Assembly: GCF_000801105.2 (NCBI RefSeq)
Contig: NC_079512.1
Span: 38,457,848 to 38,521,847, forward strand
Origin: Raphanus sativus
Taxonomy: Eukaryota > Streptophyta > Magnoliopsida > Brassicales > Brassicaceae
DNA: 64,000 bases
Direction of reading: 5' to 3'
The notes beneath the pieces are model-generated. The model was not told the DNA's origin and ran no database searches. It saw nothing but the letters and a program-made list of their open reading frames with translations. Shown in pieces: positions 13,284 to 23,925 of this stretch; the first letter of the stretch is position 1, and every line of letters begins with the position of its first letter. The translations under genes and the position numbers were made by a program.

Positions 13284-14807
13284 TCACGCTCTCTTACTGA
13301 TTGAAACCCTAAAGCCATGCTTCATGCTAAGAATTAAATGAGGGCCTGGTTCGATCTTCTGACTTTCAGCAGCCTTAACGTCAAAGTTCTGCAATATCTT
13401 CACAACCACTGCCTTCATAAGAACCATAGCTATTTTCTTACCAAGGCATGTTCTTGGCCCTGCATTAAAAGCTAAGAACTTGAAGGAAGGCTCATGTCTC
13501 AACACTCCGGTCTCAGTTATCCATCTTTCTGGCTTGAACTCTGATGCATCTTCTCCCCACACGGCTTTCATCCTACCCAACGCATAAATCAAGATTATAA
13601 TCTTCGAGTTTGCTTCCACTTTATGCCCACTTGGAAGCACATCTGATCGTACGGGAGACACACGCTCGATAGGAACCGGTGGATAAAGCCTCATTGTTTC
13701 ACACAACGCTGCGTGTAAATACACAAGCTTGTTAAGCTGCTCCGTTGGATCATAATCACTACTACTTGTACTTGGTGGTAGATTTGTGTCCATCTCTTGG
13801 CGAATCTTGTTCAACACGTAAGGATTTTCGGACAAAAGCCAGAAGAACCAAGTGAGAACTGAAGCAATAGTATCTCTCCCAGCTAGAATGAACGTTAGGA
13901 TAGTGTCTCTTAGGAACTTATCATCAATAGAGCTCGAGAGCTTGTACTTGGTTGCATCAAGCTTCAAGTGAGATGTCAGAATATCTTCGCTTTTATTATT
14001 CCCTTTCCATCTTGCTATCTCTTCTCTCTTGGCTGATATGTATTTTTCGCACACACGATCAAAAGTGGCACCAGCTTCTACCATCTTCTTCTCTGTTCCG
14101 ACTCCAATCCAGTTTTGTAGCTTCCACAAGAGCCTAGGCTTGACATGCCTATACAAGATCCCTTCTCCTATATCGTGAAGAGCTTTAGCGCTTTCAACCT
14201 CTGGCATCTCAAAGGAGAGAGATCGAGGATCATCACAACCAGTTACTGTAACTAAGGTCGTGTCGAACATGAACCTCCCGAACACGTCTTGCAAGTCCAC
14301 AGTTGTGCCTTCCTCTGCAAAGCGGTCAAGAAGAGGAACAAGCCCGTCCTTGAGTTTACTCATCGTGGTACTCACCGACAGCTTTTGAAAGCCATGATGG
14401 TTTATCATGACCTGAGAAGCTTTCCTCAGATTCTTCCATGCTTCTGACTCCGTTGTGAGTATGGAATCTCCGAAAGCATCGAAGACTTGTTTGAAGTCAG
14501 TACCCTTTGTGTAATTGTGGAAGTTTGAACTTAGCATGTAGTGAATGTTAGTTGGATCTACCGTGACCAACATGTCCATTCCAGAAAACCACGGTCCCTT
14601 GAATAGAAATGTTAAGTTGGTGCTTTCAAGAAGCTCCACGGTGAAGTCGTAGATACGGTAAAGCTCCACTAGGAGACCTGGAAGCATCCCGAGAACCGGC
14701 CAGTTTCTAAGGAAACGGTTATGGTGTTTCTTGAAAAGCAAGCAATGGAGAAAGATAAAGCAAAAGATGATGGCCATGATAACTTCAGTTAAGCTTATTG
14801 AAGCCAT
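13284..14807 (-). CDS. CYP96A: Cytochrome P450, CYP96A subfamily
   Basis: A single-exon P450 of 507 residues. CYP96A enzymes are ER-bound fatty acid or alkane hydroxylases; CYP96A15 (MAH1) makes the wax secondary alcohols. The N-terminal hydrophobic anchor is at residues 1-25, followed by the NWPVLGMLPG hinge. The I-helix oxygen-binding motif AGRDT, the K-helix ETMR, the PERW segment (FKPERW) and the haem loop FNAGPRTCLG (Cys about residue 454) are all intact. I chose the ATG at 14807 rather than the frame's upstream start at 14942, because MASISLTE aligns with the start of its neighbour and a TATA-like sequence (14881-14889) lies about 75 bp upstream. The neighbour at 15409-16911 is a tandem paralogue. 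In Arabidopsis this position carries CYP96A9 to CYP96A12, but I cannot say which copy this is, and its substrate is unknown. Confidence 0.93.
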   Translation of the reverse strand: MASISLTEVIMAIIFCFIFLHCLLFKKHHNRFLRNWPVLGMLPGLLVELYRIYDFTVELLESTNLTFLFKGPWFSGMDMLVTVDPTNIHYMLSSNFHNYTKGTDFKQVFDAFGDSILTTESEAWKNLRKASQVMINHHGFQKLSVSTTMSKLKDGLVPLLDRFAEEGTTVDLQDVFGRFMFDTTLVTVTGCDDPRSLSFEMPEVESAKALHDIGEGILYRHVKPRLLWKLQNWIGVGTEKKMVEAGATFDRVCEKYISAKREEIARWKGNNKSEDILTSHLKLDATKYKLSSSIDDKFLRDTILTFILAGRDTIASVLTWFFWLLSENPYVLNKIRQEMDTNLPPSTSSSDYDPTEQLNKLVYLHAALCETMRLYPPVPIERVSPVRSDVLPSGHKVEANSKIIILIYALGRMKAVWGEDASEFKPERWITETGVLRHEPSFKFLAFNAGPRTCLGKKIAMVLMKAVVVKILQNFDVKAAESQKIEPGPHLILSMKHGFRVSISKRA

Positions 14808-15408
14808 GAGATAAGAAGTTTGATTGATTACAAAGATAAAAAGTGTTGTGATGGGTTCTTTGAGTGCACAAGACACTTGATTTATATACACGTTACAAAG
14901 CAAAAATAATGGTTCGGTGAATAATACCATTATCCCCGGCACAGTTTAACTGTATTATGTGGGTCTCACGATTTGCCTAGTCACCGTGATCAAAACATAT
15001 AAAATATAATCTACTCTTCTCTAGGTCAGAGATTATGACGACCCAACCCCTAGCACAAAAGCTTGCCTTCTGCACTTATTTTCTGTTTACACGTGATTTT
15101 TTCTTTGGTTTGAATACTGTTTAGGTCAAAGAACCTCAGGTCAGTCACTGAATCACTGCAAGTCTGCAATGCTAATGCATGTGGTGTTACTTTTTTCTTT
15201 TAAAGCTATATAACAAGAGCAATAATCATTCTTCAAAATAGATAACATTTCCTTATAATTATTTTCCAGTGCTTCATTTCATTATAATTAAATAGAATAC
15301 AAAGGCTTTACTATAAGAAACCATACTTCATACCATTATTTAGTGATAGATTTTTTTACTACATCGGAAAAGGGGTTTAAGTAAGGAAATGGGCTTACAT
15401 AATTAATT
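14808..15408. promoter_or_regulatory. Spacer between the two P450 genes with promoter of the left copy
   Basis: On the minus strand a TATA-box-like TGTATATAAA lies at about 14881-14890, some 75 bp before the ATG at 14807. The rest is AT-rich and includes the 3' UTR of the right-hand P450. No gene or repeat was recognised. Confidence 0.5.
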
Positions 15409-16911
15409 TCAAGCTGAACATCTCTTAGTAATTGTGACTTTAAGGCCACGCTTCATGTACAATATGAGACCAGGATCTGGCTCAATCTTTTGTCCTTTGA
15501 TGACCTTAATATCGTAGTTCTGTATTATCTCCACGGCCACTTTCTTCATCAGAGTCAGAGCTAATTGCTTACCAGGACATGTTCTTGCACCGGCATTAAA
15601 CGATAAGAACTTGAAGGAAGGCTCATGTCTCAAGCAACCTGACTGTGAAACCCATCTCTCTGGCTTGAACTCCATTGCGTCTTCTCCCCAGACCGCTCTC
15701 ATCCTCCCCAACGCGTAAAGAAATATCATGATGGTTGAGTTTGCGTCCACTTTATGCCCACTTGGAAGCAAGTCTGGTTTTATAGGAGACTTGCGTTGGA
15801 AGGGAACTGGTGGATAAAGCCTCATTGATTCATACAACGCAGCTTGTAAATACACCAACCTCTCTAAGTTGTCTTGGCCATGAAGATTTACCTCTTGGCG
15901 AATCTTGGTAACTACACGAGGGTTTTCAGATAAAAGGCAGAAGAACCAAGAGAGAGCTGAAGCCATTGTGTCCCTCCCAGCTAGATTGAAAGCCAAGACA
16001 GTGTCTCTAAGGAACTTATCATCATTAGGGTTCAAGAGCTCGTACTTAGTTGCATCAAGCTTCATGTGAGATGTCAAAAGATCCTCTTGACATTCACCAT
16101 GTTGATCATGTGTACCTTTTGATCGTACCTCTCTTCTCTTAGCTAATATATATTTCCCGGAAACACGATCAAAAGTGGCACCAGCTTCCATCGTCCTCTT
16201 CTCTTGTCCAACCCCAATACACTTTTGAAGCTTCCACAAGAACTTTGGTATAACATGCCTAAAGAAAATCCCGTCTCCAAGAAGGTCAAGGGCTTTAGCA
16301 TACTCGTCTTCAGGCATTCCAATAGAGAGGGTTTTAGGATCAAACCCGGTTACAAGAACAAAAGTTGTATCAAACGTGAAACGTTGAAACACGTTTTGCA
16401 AATCAACGGTCATCTCCTCCTTTGAAAAATGATCGAAAAGAGGAACAAGACCGTTGTTGAGTTTAGTTCTTGTTGCACTCATGGAAAGCTTTTGAAACCC
16501 TTGGTGGTTAAGCATATACTGAGCAGCTCTTCTTTGATTCTTCCACAGCTCTCCGTCCGTGTTAAAGATCATTTCTCCGAAAATGTCAAAGACTTCCTTG
16601 AAGTCAGCTCCCTTGGTGTAGTTGGAGAAGTTTGAGCTTAATATGTAGTGGATGTCAGCTGGATCAACCGTGACTAATATATCCATTCCTGTGAACCACG
16701 GTCCCTTGAATGGGAATGTTAAGTTGGTGTTCTCGAGAACCTCCACGCTATAGTCGTAGATGCGGTGGAGGACCATGAGGAAACCTGGAAGCATCCCAAG
16801 AACTGGCCAGTTTTTAAGGAACCAGTCATGAGGTTTCTTGAAGAGCAAGTGATGGAAGATGAGAAAACAAAGAATGGCTACGGAAGCTTCAAGCAAGCTT
16901 AGTGAAGCCAT
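15409..16911 (-). CDS. CYP96A: Cytochrome P450, CYP96A subfamily (second copy)
   Basis: An intronless P450 of 500 residues, clearly paralogous to the copy at 13284-14807 in the same orientation. It has a membrane anchor (MASLSLLEAS onward), the NWPVLGMLPG hinge, AGRDT in the I helix, ESMRLYPPVP in the K helix, FKPERW and the haem loop FNAGARTCPG (Cys about residue 445). All catalytic landmarks are present, so it should be active. The family hydroxylates long-chain aliphatic substrates at the ER; this copy's substrate cannot be read from sequence. A TATA-like AGTGTATATATGC on the minus strand near 16978-16990 lies about 70 bp upstream of the ATG and supports this start. Confidence 0.93.
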   Translation of the reverse strand: MASLSLLEASVAILCFLIFHHLLFKKPHDWFLKNWPVLGMLPGFLMVLHRIYDYSVEVLENTNLTFPFKGPWFTGMDILVTVDPADIHYILSSNFSNYTKGADFKEVFDIFGEMIFNTDGELWKNQRRAAQYMLNHQGFQKLSMSATRTKLNNGLVPLFDHFSKEEMTVDLQNVFQRFTFDTTFVLVTGFDPKTLSIGMPEDEYAKALDLLGDGIFFRHVIPKFLWKLQKCIGVGQEKRTMEAGATFDRVSGKYILAKRREVRSKGTHDQHGECQEDLLTSHMKLDATKYELLNPNDDKFLRDTVLAFNLAGRDTMASALSWFFCLLSENPRVVTKIRQEVNLHGQDNLERLVYLQAALYESMRLYPPVPFQRKSPIKPDLLPSGHKVDANSTIMIFLYALGRMRAVWGEDAMEFKPERWVSQSGCLRHEPSFKFLSFNAGARTCPGKQLALTLMKKVAVEIIQNYDIKVIKGQKIEPDPGLILYMKRGLKVTITKRCSA

Positions 16912-17795
16912 CTGATAATGTTGTTAGGAACTCCAATGATAATATTGTTATGGGTTTATTTGATTATAGAGCACAATGCATATATACACTTCACACGTAT
17001 TGTCGAACACGTATATTTGGACGCTACTGGTTTGTTTTGAGCTATACATTGGGTACCATTAAAGGTTGTCGTAATTATTTGATGATTTGGACATAAGATC
17101 TGACTGCTTGCCAACCGTGCCCATCCCATTCACGTATATGTTTGTGTCTGTACTAATTACAAACCACAAAATTTGTGGACAATATCTGGAGGGTCCATAA
17201 TCTGAAGACTAAACAAAAAGATTCAAAAACTCAATTATTTTAAGAGAGACCGCAATCACAGTGACTGGGACCAGTGATCTTTGATGCACTTCTTGAATGG
17301 TCTAACAACCCTTTTTTGATGTTAAACCGATAGAGTATATGCTTACAAAGTGTTGTCACGAAGTATCAATGTCATGACCTTTAAATTGGCATTTAAATGT
17401 CAATTAATTGAACCATTGCACTGCAATGATTTAGTGGTGACCAAATCAATAAACTTCAGCTTTTAAATTCAAAATTAAACAAGTTGCATACATAAAAACA
17501 AGGACGATATCTAGGCAAAACCATATCTGTATTTTTAAAAAAATTTGGAGGTGTTCCGACAAAACATTCATCACATGACATACTCTCATAGTCATTGGTA
17601 AACGATAAGATTATCCAACAAGACAACCCAAAAAGTGAAGACAGTTTGTTTTATCTGATAATGACAATACACAGAAAGGAGTCCAAAAGATAAGCAGAGA
17701 ATCCAAAAGAAGATCCTAACCTTCTACCACGTGTACAGATCACATAATGGGGCTGTGCTTTGGTCTCTTGCCTTCTCCATGAACTACTGGCGAAC
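16912..17795. other. Intergenic DNA between the P450 promoter and the DRG1 3' end
   Basis: It contains the TATA-like element of the P450 (about 16978-16990) and the DRG1 3' UTR at its right end. Otherwise it is AT-rich and no gene, repeat or RNA was recognised. Confidence 0.5.
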
Positions 17796-20627
17796 TCATA
17801 TCTTTTTAACGATCTGAACAACATCCTCGTCCTCGAGCTCGTGCTCCTGAGGTGTTAAGAGACAACGGCAGTAGATAGTTAGCACTTTCATACTGAACAG
17901 CCTAAACAAATATATTTGATTCTGATTTGGAAGGACTCTACTCCATGTTTGACCAGACAAGCTAGTACTTAACCATTAAAAACAAAGCCGAATATGACTG
18001 ATTTGATGGGTTAACCCAGTGTGACTAGTTTGGTCTTTTATGGACCGAACCTGGCGACCTTTTTTCCAGAACTAAAAATGATCCGCTTGACAAAACAAGG
18101 CTAAACCAAAAATAGTAACTATGGAAATCTTGGCAACTTTAGTTTTTGCAAGTAGACTCACCCTTCCAACTCTTTGTGGCTTATGTTTTGCACTCGAACC
18201 CCATACTAAAGCGCTGCATTGGAAAGTATCATTAGTACACTCACAAGTAACAAAATATCAAGCAGAGACACAACACAACAGTAGGTTTTATTCACTTACT
18301 ACTTGAATTGCTTAAGCATGTCTTTGTGAATCCGAATGCAGAAGTCCTCAACTGTTCTCTTCTTGGAAGATAAGATGACAGGGTCATCGTAATCCGGATT
18401 CATTGCCTTTGGTTTGGTGTAGATTCTAGTAAGATCCAAGTATTCCCATATCTTATCGAGAAGACCATCAAGATTCCACTCCAGATGCGCACTGCAAGAT
18501 TATTATATTTCAATGAGAACAGTAAGACAATTAATTGAGAATAATGCCTGGAGAATTAATAGTATTTACCTGACAGGACAGTAATGAGGAAGTCTGTCCA
18601 AAATTTCAAGTTCCTCGAGAGTGATTTGGTCGATCTTGTTGACGGCATAGATGCAGGGCATATAGATGCGACTGCCCTCAATGACATCGATGAGGTCATC
18701 AGCAGTTGCATCGTAGCGAAGAGTGATATCGGCGTTGTGCATCCTGTACTCACTGCATATGGCCTTGACAGTGTCGAGGTCAAGGTGCGTGCAGGTGACT
18801 GTGGAAGTTAAATTGATACCACCTTTGTCTTTTTTCCTGAATGTGAGATTAGGTGGCTCCTTGTTCAACCTACGCAACATTAGTCCGTGATGGTGTAAGA
18901 AGTCTACCAGAACTGATAAGGAATTATATGGGTTATTATATACCTAATTCCGAATCCTTCAAGCTCCTTTTCAATGAGACGCTTGTGAGTTATTGGCTTT
19001 ATGGCATCAAGAACTATTATGATGCAGTTGCAAGTCCTAGCAGTACTTATAACCTGGAAACAGATAAGCGCCAGCCAAACACGATCAACGAGGGACAATT
19101 ATCAGATACATTCTGAAATTCCAGAGGTTTATGCACGACTTACCTGTCGTCCTCTACCTTTTCCGTCTTTGGCACCCTCAATAATACCAGGAAGATCCAA
19201 TAACTGCAAGCCATTAGAGAGGAAATTAAAAAGAAGAGTCTCATCAACATCCACTGAACAATTACAAATTACTACAATATCAGTAAACACCGGAGTACAT
19301 GTCAGACATAGAGTGAGTACTTAAGAGAAGACAATTAAAGGCTAGGACATGTCATATGTAAAGCCAAGTATTACATTGTCCTAGAAAAGCTTCCAAGACA
19401 TAGGAGATAACTTGAGAACAATAAGAAGCAAGGAAATAAAACATATCTCTCCACAAACGATAGATTGACCAAGGAGGCATAGAAGTAGATATCGCACCTG
19501 AATTTTAGCTCCACGGTATGTAATAACACCGGGAATGCATGTCAGTGTTGTGAACTCATAAGAAGCAACCTGAAAAAATAGTGAATACCATCAGAAACTA
19601 GAGCATCAGCCAAAACAAAGTTCTAATTCCAAGATAATTTGACCTATCGAAGACAATACTAACTTATATGGCATAAGAAATGGGTCAAATCAACTCTAGT
19701 TAGCAAATGACTTGGAAGTTTCAGACTTCCAGAAGAGCTCTAATATTGAGTAGGAAAAGGTTGTAAAAGAAGGAAGTAGAAAGAACCTCGGAAAAGGTTC
19801 CAGTGAGCTTGTTCAAGAGGGTGGATTTGCCAACGGAAGGAAAGCCAACAAGTCCAACTCTAGAATCACCACTTTTGGTGACATCAAAACCTTCGCCAGC
19901 AGCAGCACCACCACCTTTAGTAGGTGGTGCAAGAAGGTCCCTTCGTAGCTTGGCAAGTTTGGCCTGTGAAATGGACCAATATAATATCATCAGAGACAAG
20001 TAAATGGGTGCGGGAGAAAGTAACAAAATTCCAATCTGACTTGTAAAAACATATCTGAAGCTATTTGGATAAAACATAATCCACTGACTGGTAAAACAAT
20101 AATGTGCAGTTTGCACTGTGCTATTTGGTACATTCATCCAAGGAAGGGACTTTACAATAGACAAGGCCTCCATATATTAAAAATCCATCCTAGAGCTAAA
20201 ATCCATATACAAAGTTAGAATCGAAACAGATAAAAATGAATAATTAGCATTTTGATGAGTAAGAACACCTTAACAATTCAAACCGCTACAAAAATAAATA
20301 AATTGGAAAAATGAAAACGAGTTCGAAGAGAAGAGATATTACCTTTAACAAACCCAGATGGTGAGCGGTGGCTTTGTTCTTCTGAGTCCTTGCCATCTAC
20401 CCACATTACATCAAAATATGGATATTAATTAATACACAACAACAATCACTCTATTTTCTTCTTAATTCGTAACTAATTGAAATCAATAAATGGTTCGAAT
20501 TTACAGCTCTATGCATCCAAAATTGAAGAGCGCAAGTGAATGAATAATCAGAGGATCGAAAGATTTGAGAGAATAAAAAGTTTACCTCATCTTCGATTTC
20601 TTTGATCTTCTGCATAATAGTCGACAT
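17796..20627 (-). CDS. DRG1: Developmentally regulated GTP-binding protein DRG1 (Obg/TGS family)
   Basis: Ten exons encode 369 residues, matching the usual length of about 367. Exons in transcript order: 20586-20627, 20343-20396, 19787-19963, 19498-19569, 19144-19203, 18944-19053, 18570-18869, 18300-18491, 18162-18213, 17796-17846. DRG GTPases bind translating ribosomes with a DFRP partner and help resolve stalls. The N-terminal helix-turn-helix segment ([15 protein letters not shown]) is of the animal DRG1 type, not DRG2. The G1 P-loop GFPSVGKST is at residues 72-80, DLPG at 118-121 and NKID at 249-252. A C-terminal TGS domain ends in [11 protein letters not shown]. The gene is divergent from SK2, with about 1.2 kb between start codons. 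It corresponds to AT4G39520. Confidence 0.95.
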
Positions 20628-21858
20628 GATTGCAGTTACAGCAGAAAGAGCGAGCCTCACAGATGCAGCAGCGTCGAGGTAAAGAGCTTAAACGTGAGTG
20701 AGTGAAGGAAGGGCAGAGAGAGAGAGAGAGAGAAGACCAGAATGAATCAGAGGAGCCCCGAGGGTTTTCGTTTCTCCACCTTTCCTCCTGGTTACGACAC
20801 TCGCAAAAGTTATCTCCTAAGTGTCTACAACTGGGCCTGACCCAACATAATCATCCTCTCGGCCCAAATAATAACAAGTATGATTGAGTGTGACGATCCT
20901 TGAGTCGTGCCGTTTTTCTTTTTTTTTTTGTTATAAACAAAGACATAATGGTGGATATATGACAACTTAAAAACGACATACAGTTATGCTCGCTAGTCGC
21001 TACAAATGTCATCATTAGCCACAAAGCCCATTGATTTAAAATTATTTGTTTATTAGTAGGATGAGTTAGGTGTGATCAGATGCAAAACCAGAACCGTAGA
21101 TTTTATGGGCCCTACCTGATCATTTAGTGGGCCATCTTTCGCATTCTTCACATACTGTACTGTACTTGTGGTCAGGGATAATAAGCATTTTAAATCCCAC
21201 GTCTCGCCTACCAAACATACATTTTCCACATATTAATATTTCTATTCACATCCATCCCCATTAATAATAAATCATAATGTTTAATATGTTCTATATTTTT
21301 GGATGTTAATTTTTTTATGATTAGCTTTTCTTAAAAAATAAAAGAAATTCTATCTTGAACTTCACAAGTCACGTATTGTAAGCAATATCTGTATGAAAAT
21401 ACACTTCTTCCAGTTAGCATTTTTAGATGGACTTTTCATTGAATGTTCACCAATCAAATATTTGTTTTATTTGACTTAGTATAAAGTAAATAGATTACTT
21501 TCACCAACCCCGTTACATATTTATTTATATCGTTTAATTATATTAAGAACGAGGACTGAGGATTAAATAAAGAAAGAAGGAAGACCGTAAGTGTAGAGAA
21601 GAGAGAGAGAGAGAGAGAGAGCCTCTGCATCTCGTGTTTGCTCCGCCGTCAGGGGAAAAGGTGAACCCTTTTTTGTTACATTCTCCAATCTCCGCTTTTC
21701 ATTTGAATTGTTCCCATTCAATGGTGTTTTCATCTAAAAGTTTCAGCTGCGATTAACTTAATCCTAGACGAACATTCATTTTGTGTGTCTGTGTGTTTTC
21801 ATCTTAAATCCATTTTTTATTTTTTTTTGGTTAGTCTAATTTGTAACATTTCCAGAAT
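20628..21858. promoter_or_regulatory. Divergent promoter region of DRG1 and SK2
   Basis: Each gene has a (GA)n tract in its presumed 5' leader: about 20715-20733 for DRG1 and 21599-21621 for SK2. Such GA/CT tracts are common near plant transcription starts. A probable 5' UTR intron of SK2 runs from a donor at 21661 (GTGAAC) to an acceptor AG just before 21855. The middle is AT-rich without recognised features. Confidence 0.55.
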
Positions 21859-23563
21859 ATGGAAGCTGTTCAGAGGTTTCACTACTCCGCACCATGTATT
21901 GATTGGAGAAATTTTGAAGGGAAACCTCGTGGTTCTCTACGTTACTCTCAGCTAGGGCGAATCAAAGAGAATAAAAGGCTTATAGCTCATTTGAAACCTG
22001 ACAAAAGAAGGGATCTTCGACAAAGATCCGTTTCGGACAAGAACTCCTCAGGTTCCGACAAATAAAGCATCAACCTTTCGATTTGTAACAGTTTCTAAAT
22101 CTCGCTTTTTTTTTTAATGATAAACAAATGCGTTTTCATCTTTAAATATTTTTGTAGCATTGTTGGAAACTGGAAATATTCTTCATTCACCATTTGATGA
22201 AGAACTTGTTTTGAAGGCAAGTTGATACTTTTTGTTTGTTATCTTCAGTGCAATGGTTTTAAGATACTGTTTGTTATCTTCTACCTTTTATCCCTATAAA
22301 AGTCTTATGTTGACAGTGGATTTACATGTTTTTTTTTTGCAGAGAAAAGCTGAAGAGGTCAAACCGTATTTAAATGGACGATCTATGTATCTTGTTGGTC
22401 AGTCTCTTCTTTTGTTTGTTTTAGCTTCTCTTTCAATCTCTGGTAACTGAAAAGTTCCGTCCTGAATGTGTGTCAGGAATGATGGGTTCCGGGAAGACGA
22501 CAGTAGGAAAGATCATGGCAAGAGCACTTGGTTATTCCTTCTTTGATTGGTATGTTAGCTGCTCATCTTTAAGATTGAACCGAGCTAAACAGTGTTTCTG
22601 TAAATGTGGCAGTGATACATTGATCGAGGAGGCGATGAATGGAACTTCTGTAACTGAGATATTTGAGCATTTCGGTGAGAGTGTCTTCAGAGAGAAAGAG
22701 GTTTTACTCTTACACTTCTTCTTCTTCTTCTTGCCCATAACTTCTATGGCTTAATTTCCTCTTTGTTCCTTAGTGTATTCACATGTTTTTTTCTTAATTT
22801 TTCTAGACGGAGGCACTAAAGAAGCTCTCTCTGATGTACCACCAAGTTGTTGTGTCAACAGGTGGAGGTGCGGTTATAAGACCCATTAACTGGTGCGTTT
22901 TCTTCTCAATCAGTGATAGTGTAATACGAAACCCAGATCATTTTGGTAATCAATGTGTGTGTCTGGATTTGTATTCAGGAAGTACATGCATAAAGGTATT
23001 AGCATTTGGCTTGATGTTCCCTTAGAAGCCTTAGCGCAAAGAATTGCTGCTGTGGGAACTAATTCAAGACCATTGTTACATGATGATCAGTCAGGAGGAG
23101 ACCCATACACAGTGGTAAGATGCTCTATGATTGTTACTTTTGAAACAGAGTTTTATCTTTCTCTGTGTGTTTTTTTTTTCTGATTATCTGTGACTTGACA
23201 TAGGCTTTAAACCGTCTTTCAACTATATGGGAAGCACGTGGTGAAGCATACACAAACGCAAGCGCGAGAGTCTCTTTGGAGAGTATGGTCCTTTTTCACT
23301 TTCAATGTTCTATTACAGCTTTCCACAATCTCTCAGGCCATTTTTGTGACTAGTTTACCCAACTATTCAGATATCACATCAAAGATCGGGTACAGAAACG
23401 TGTCAGATCTTACCCCAGCTGAAATCGCCATTGAGGTATGTCTCAGAACGTCTATGTTCATATCTATATGTGTACATTTCAGTTCTCTAACTGCTCAAAC
23501 ATCCATCATCAGGCCTTTGAGCAAGTTCAGTGCTTTCTAAAGGAAGAGGACTGTATGGCTTAG
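21859..23563 (+). CDS. SK2: Shikimate kinase, plastid (SK2-type)
   Basis: Ten exons encode 294 residues: 21859-22051, 22158-22216, 22343-22397, 22477-22549, 22613-22700, 22807-22892, 22979-23114, 23204-23282, 23371-23435, 23513-23563. The enzyme phosphorylates shikimate with ATP in the plastid pathway to chorismate and aromatic amino acids. The first ~85 residues are basic and Ser-rich, like a transit peptide. The mature part has the Walker A loop GMMGSGKTT (103-111), the FFDCDTLIE segment, the [10 protein letters not shown] shikimate-binding loop and the lid region with SRPLL. Intron 2 must use a GC donor (GCAAGT at 22217), because the nearby GT (22221) leads to an early stop. It corresponds to AT4G39540. 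The N-terminal exon is less conserved than the rest, so its exact start is the least sure part. Confidence 0.94.
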
Positions 23564-23925
23564 TCTGGATGGCTTCTATTTGGAGCCGGTTATGTTTCCC
23601 CACGACATCTCACCAGTTTTACGTGTTCTTGTTCAGTTTGTTAGTTTTGATGACTGCTGTGTACAGTTTTTTTATATGATTGAATAATACTCTGTTTCTT
23701 TGATTACTTTTTTACAATAAAGATAATTTTCTGCAACTCATTAAGAAACTAGAAAGTTAATAACACACCAAACGACAATCAACTTTTCATAAAAACGAGG
23801 TTTCAAAATCATAGGTCACAAAATAAGCTAAAAAGGTTTAGACAAGTGAAAAGATGCTCCTACTGCGTTCATCTAACAACAAAGACAGAAATTATACAAC
23901 AAAATGATTCATCGCAATCAAGTCA
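23564..23925. other. Short convergent spacer SK2 / F-box array
   Basis: It holds the SK2 3' UTR, with AATAATAC- and AATAAAG-type signals near 23684 and 23717, and the 3' UTR of the first kelch F-box gene. No other feature is seen. Confidence 0.5.

Noticed and set aside
14808..14942. Longer N-terminus of the left P450
   Set aside because: It overlaps the TATA-like promoter and precedes the typical MASxSL start of CYP96A proteins.
22217..22342. GT donor at 22221 for SK2 intron 2
   Set aside because: Joining it to the AGAAAAGC exon shifts the frame and meets a stop at once; the GC donor gives the conserved [12 protein letters not shown] sequence.
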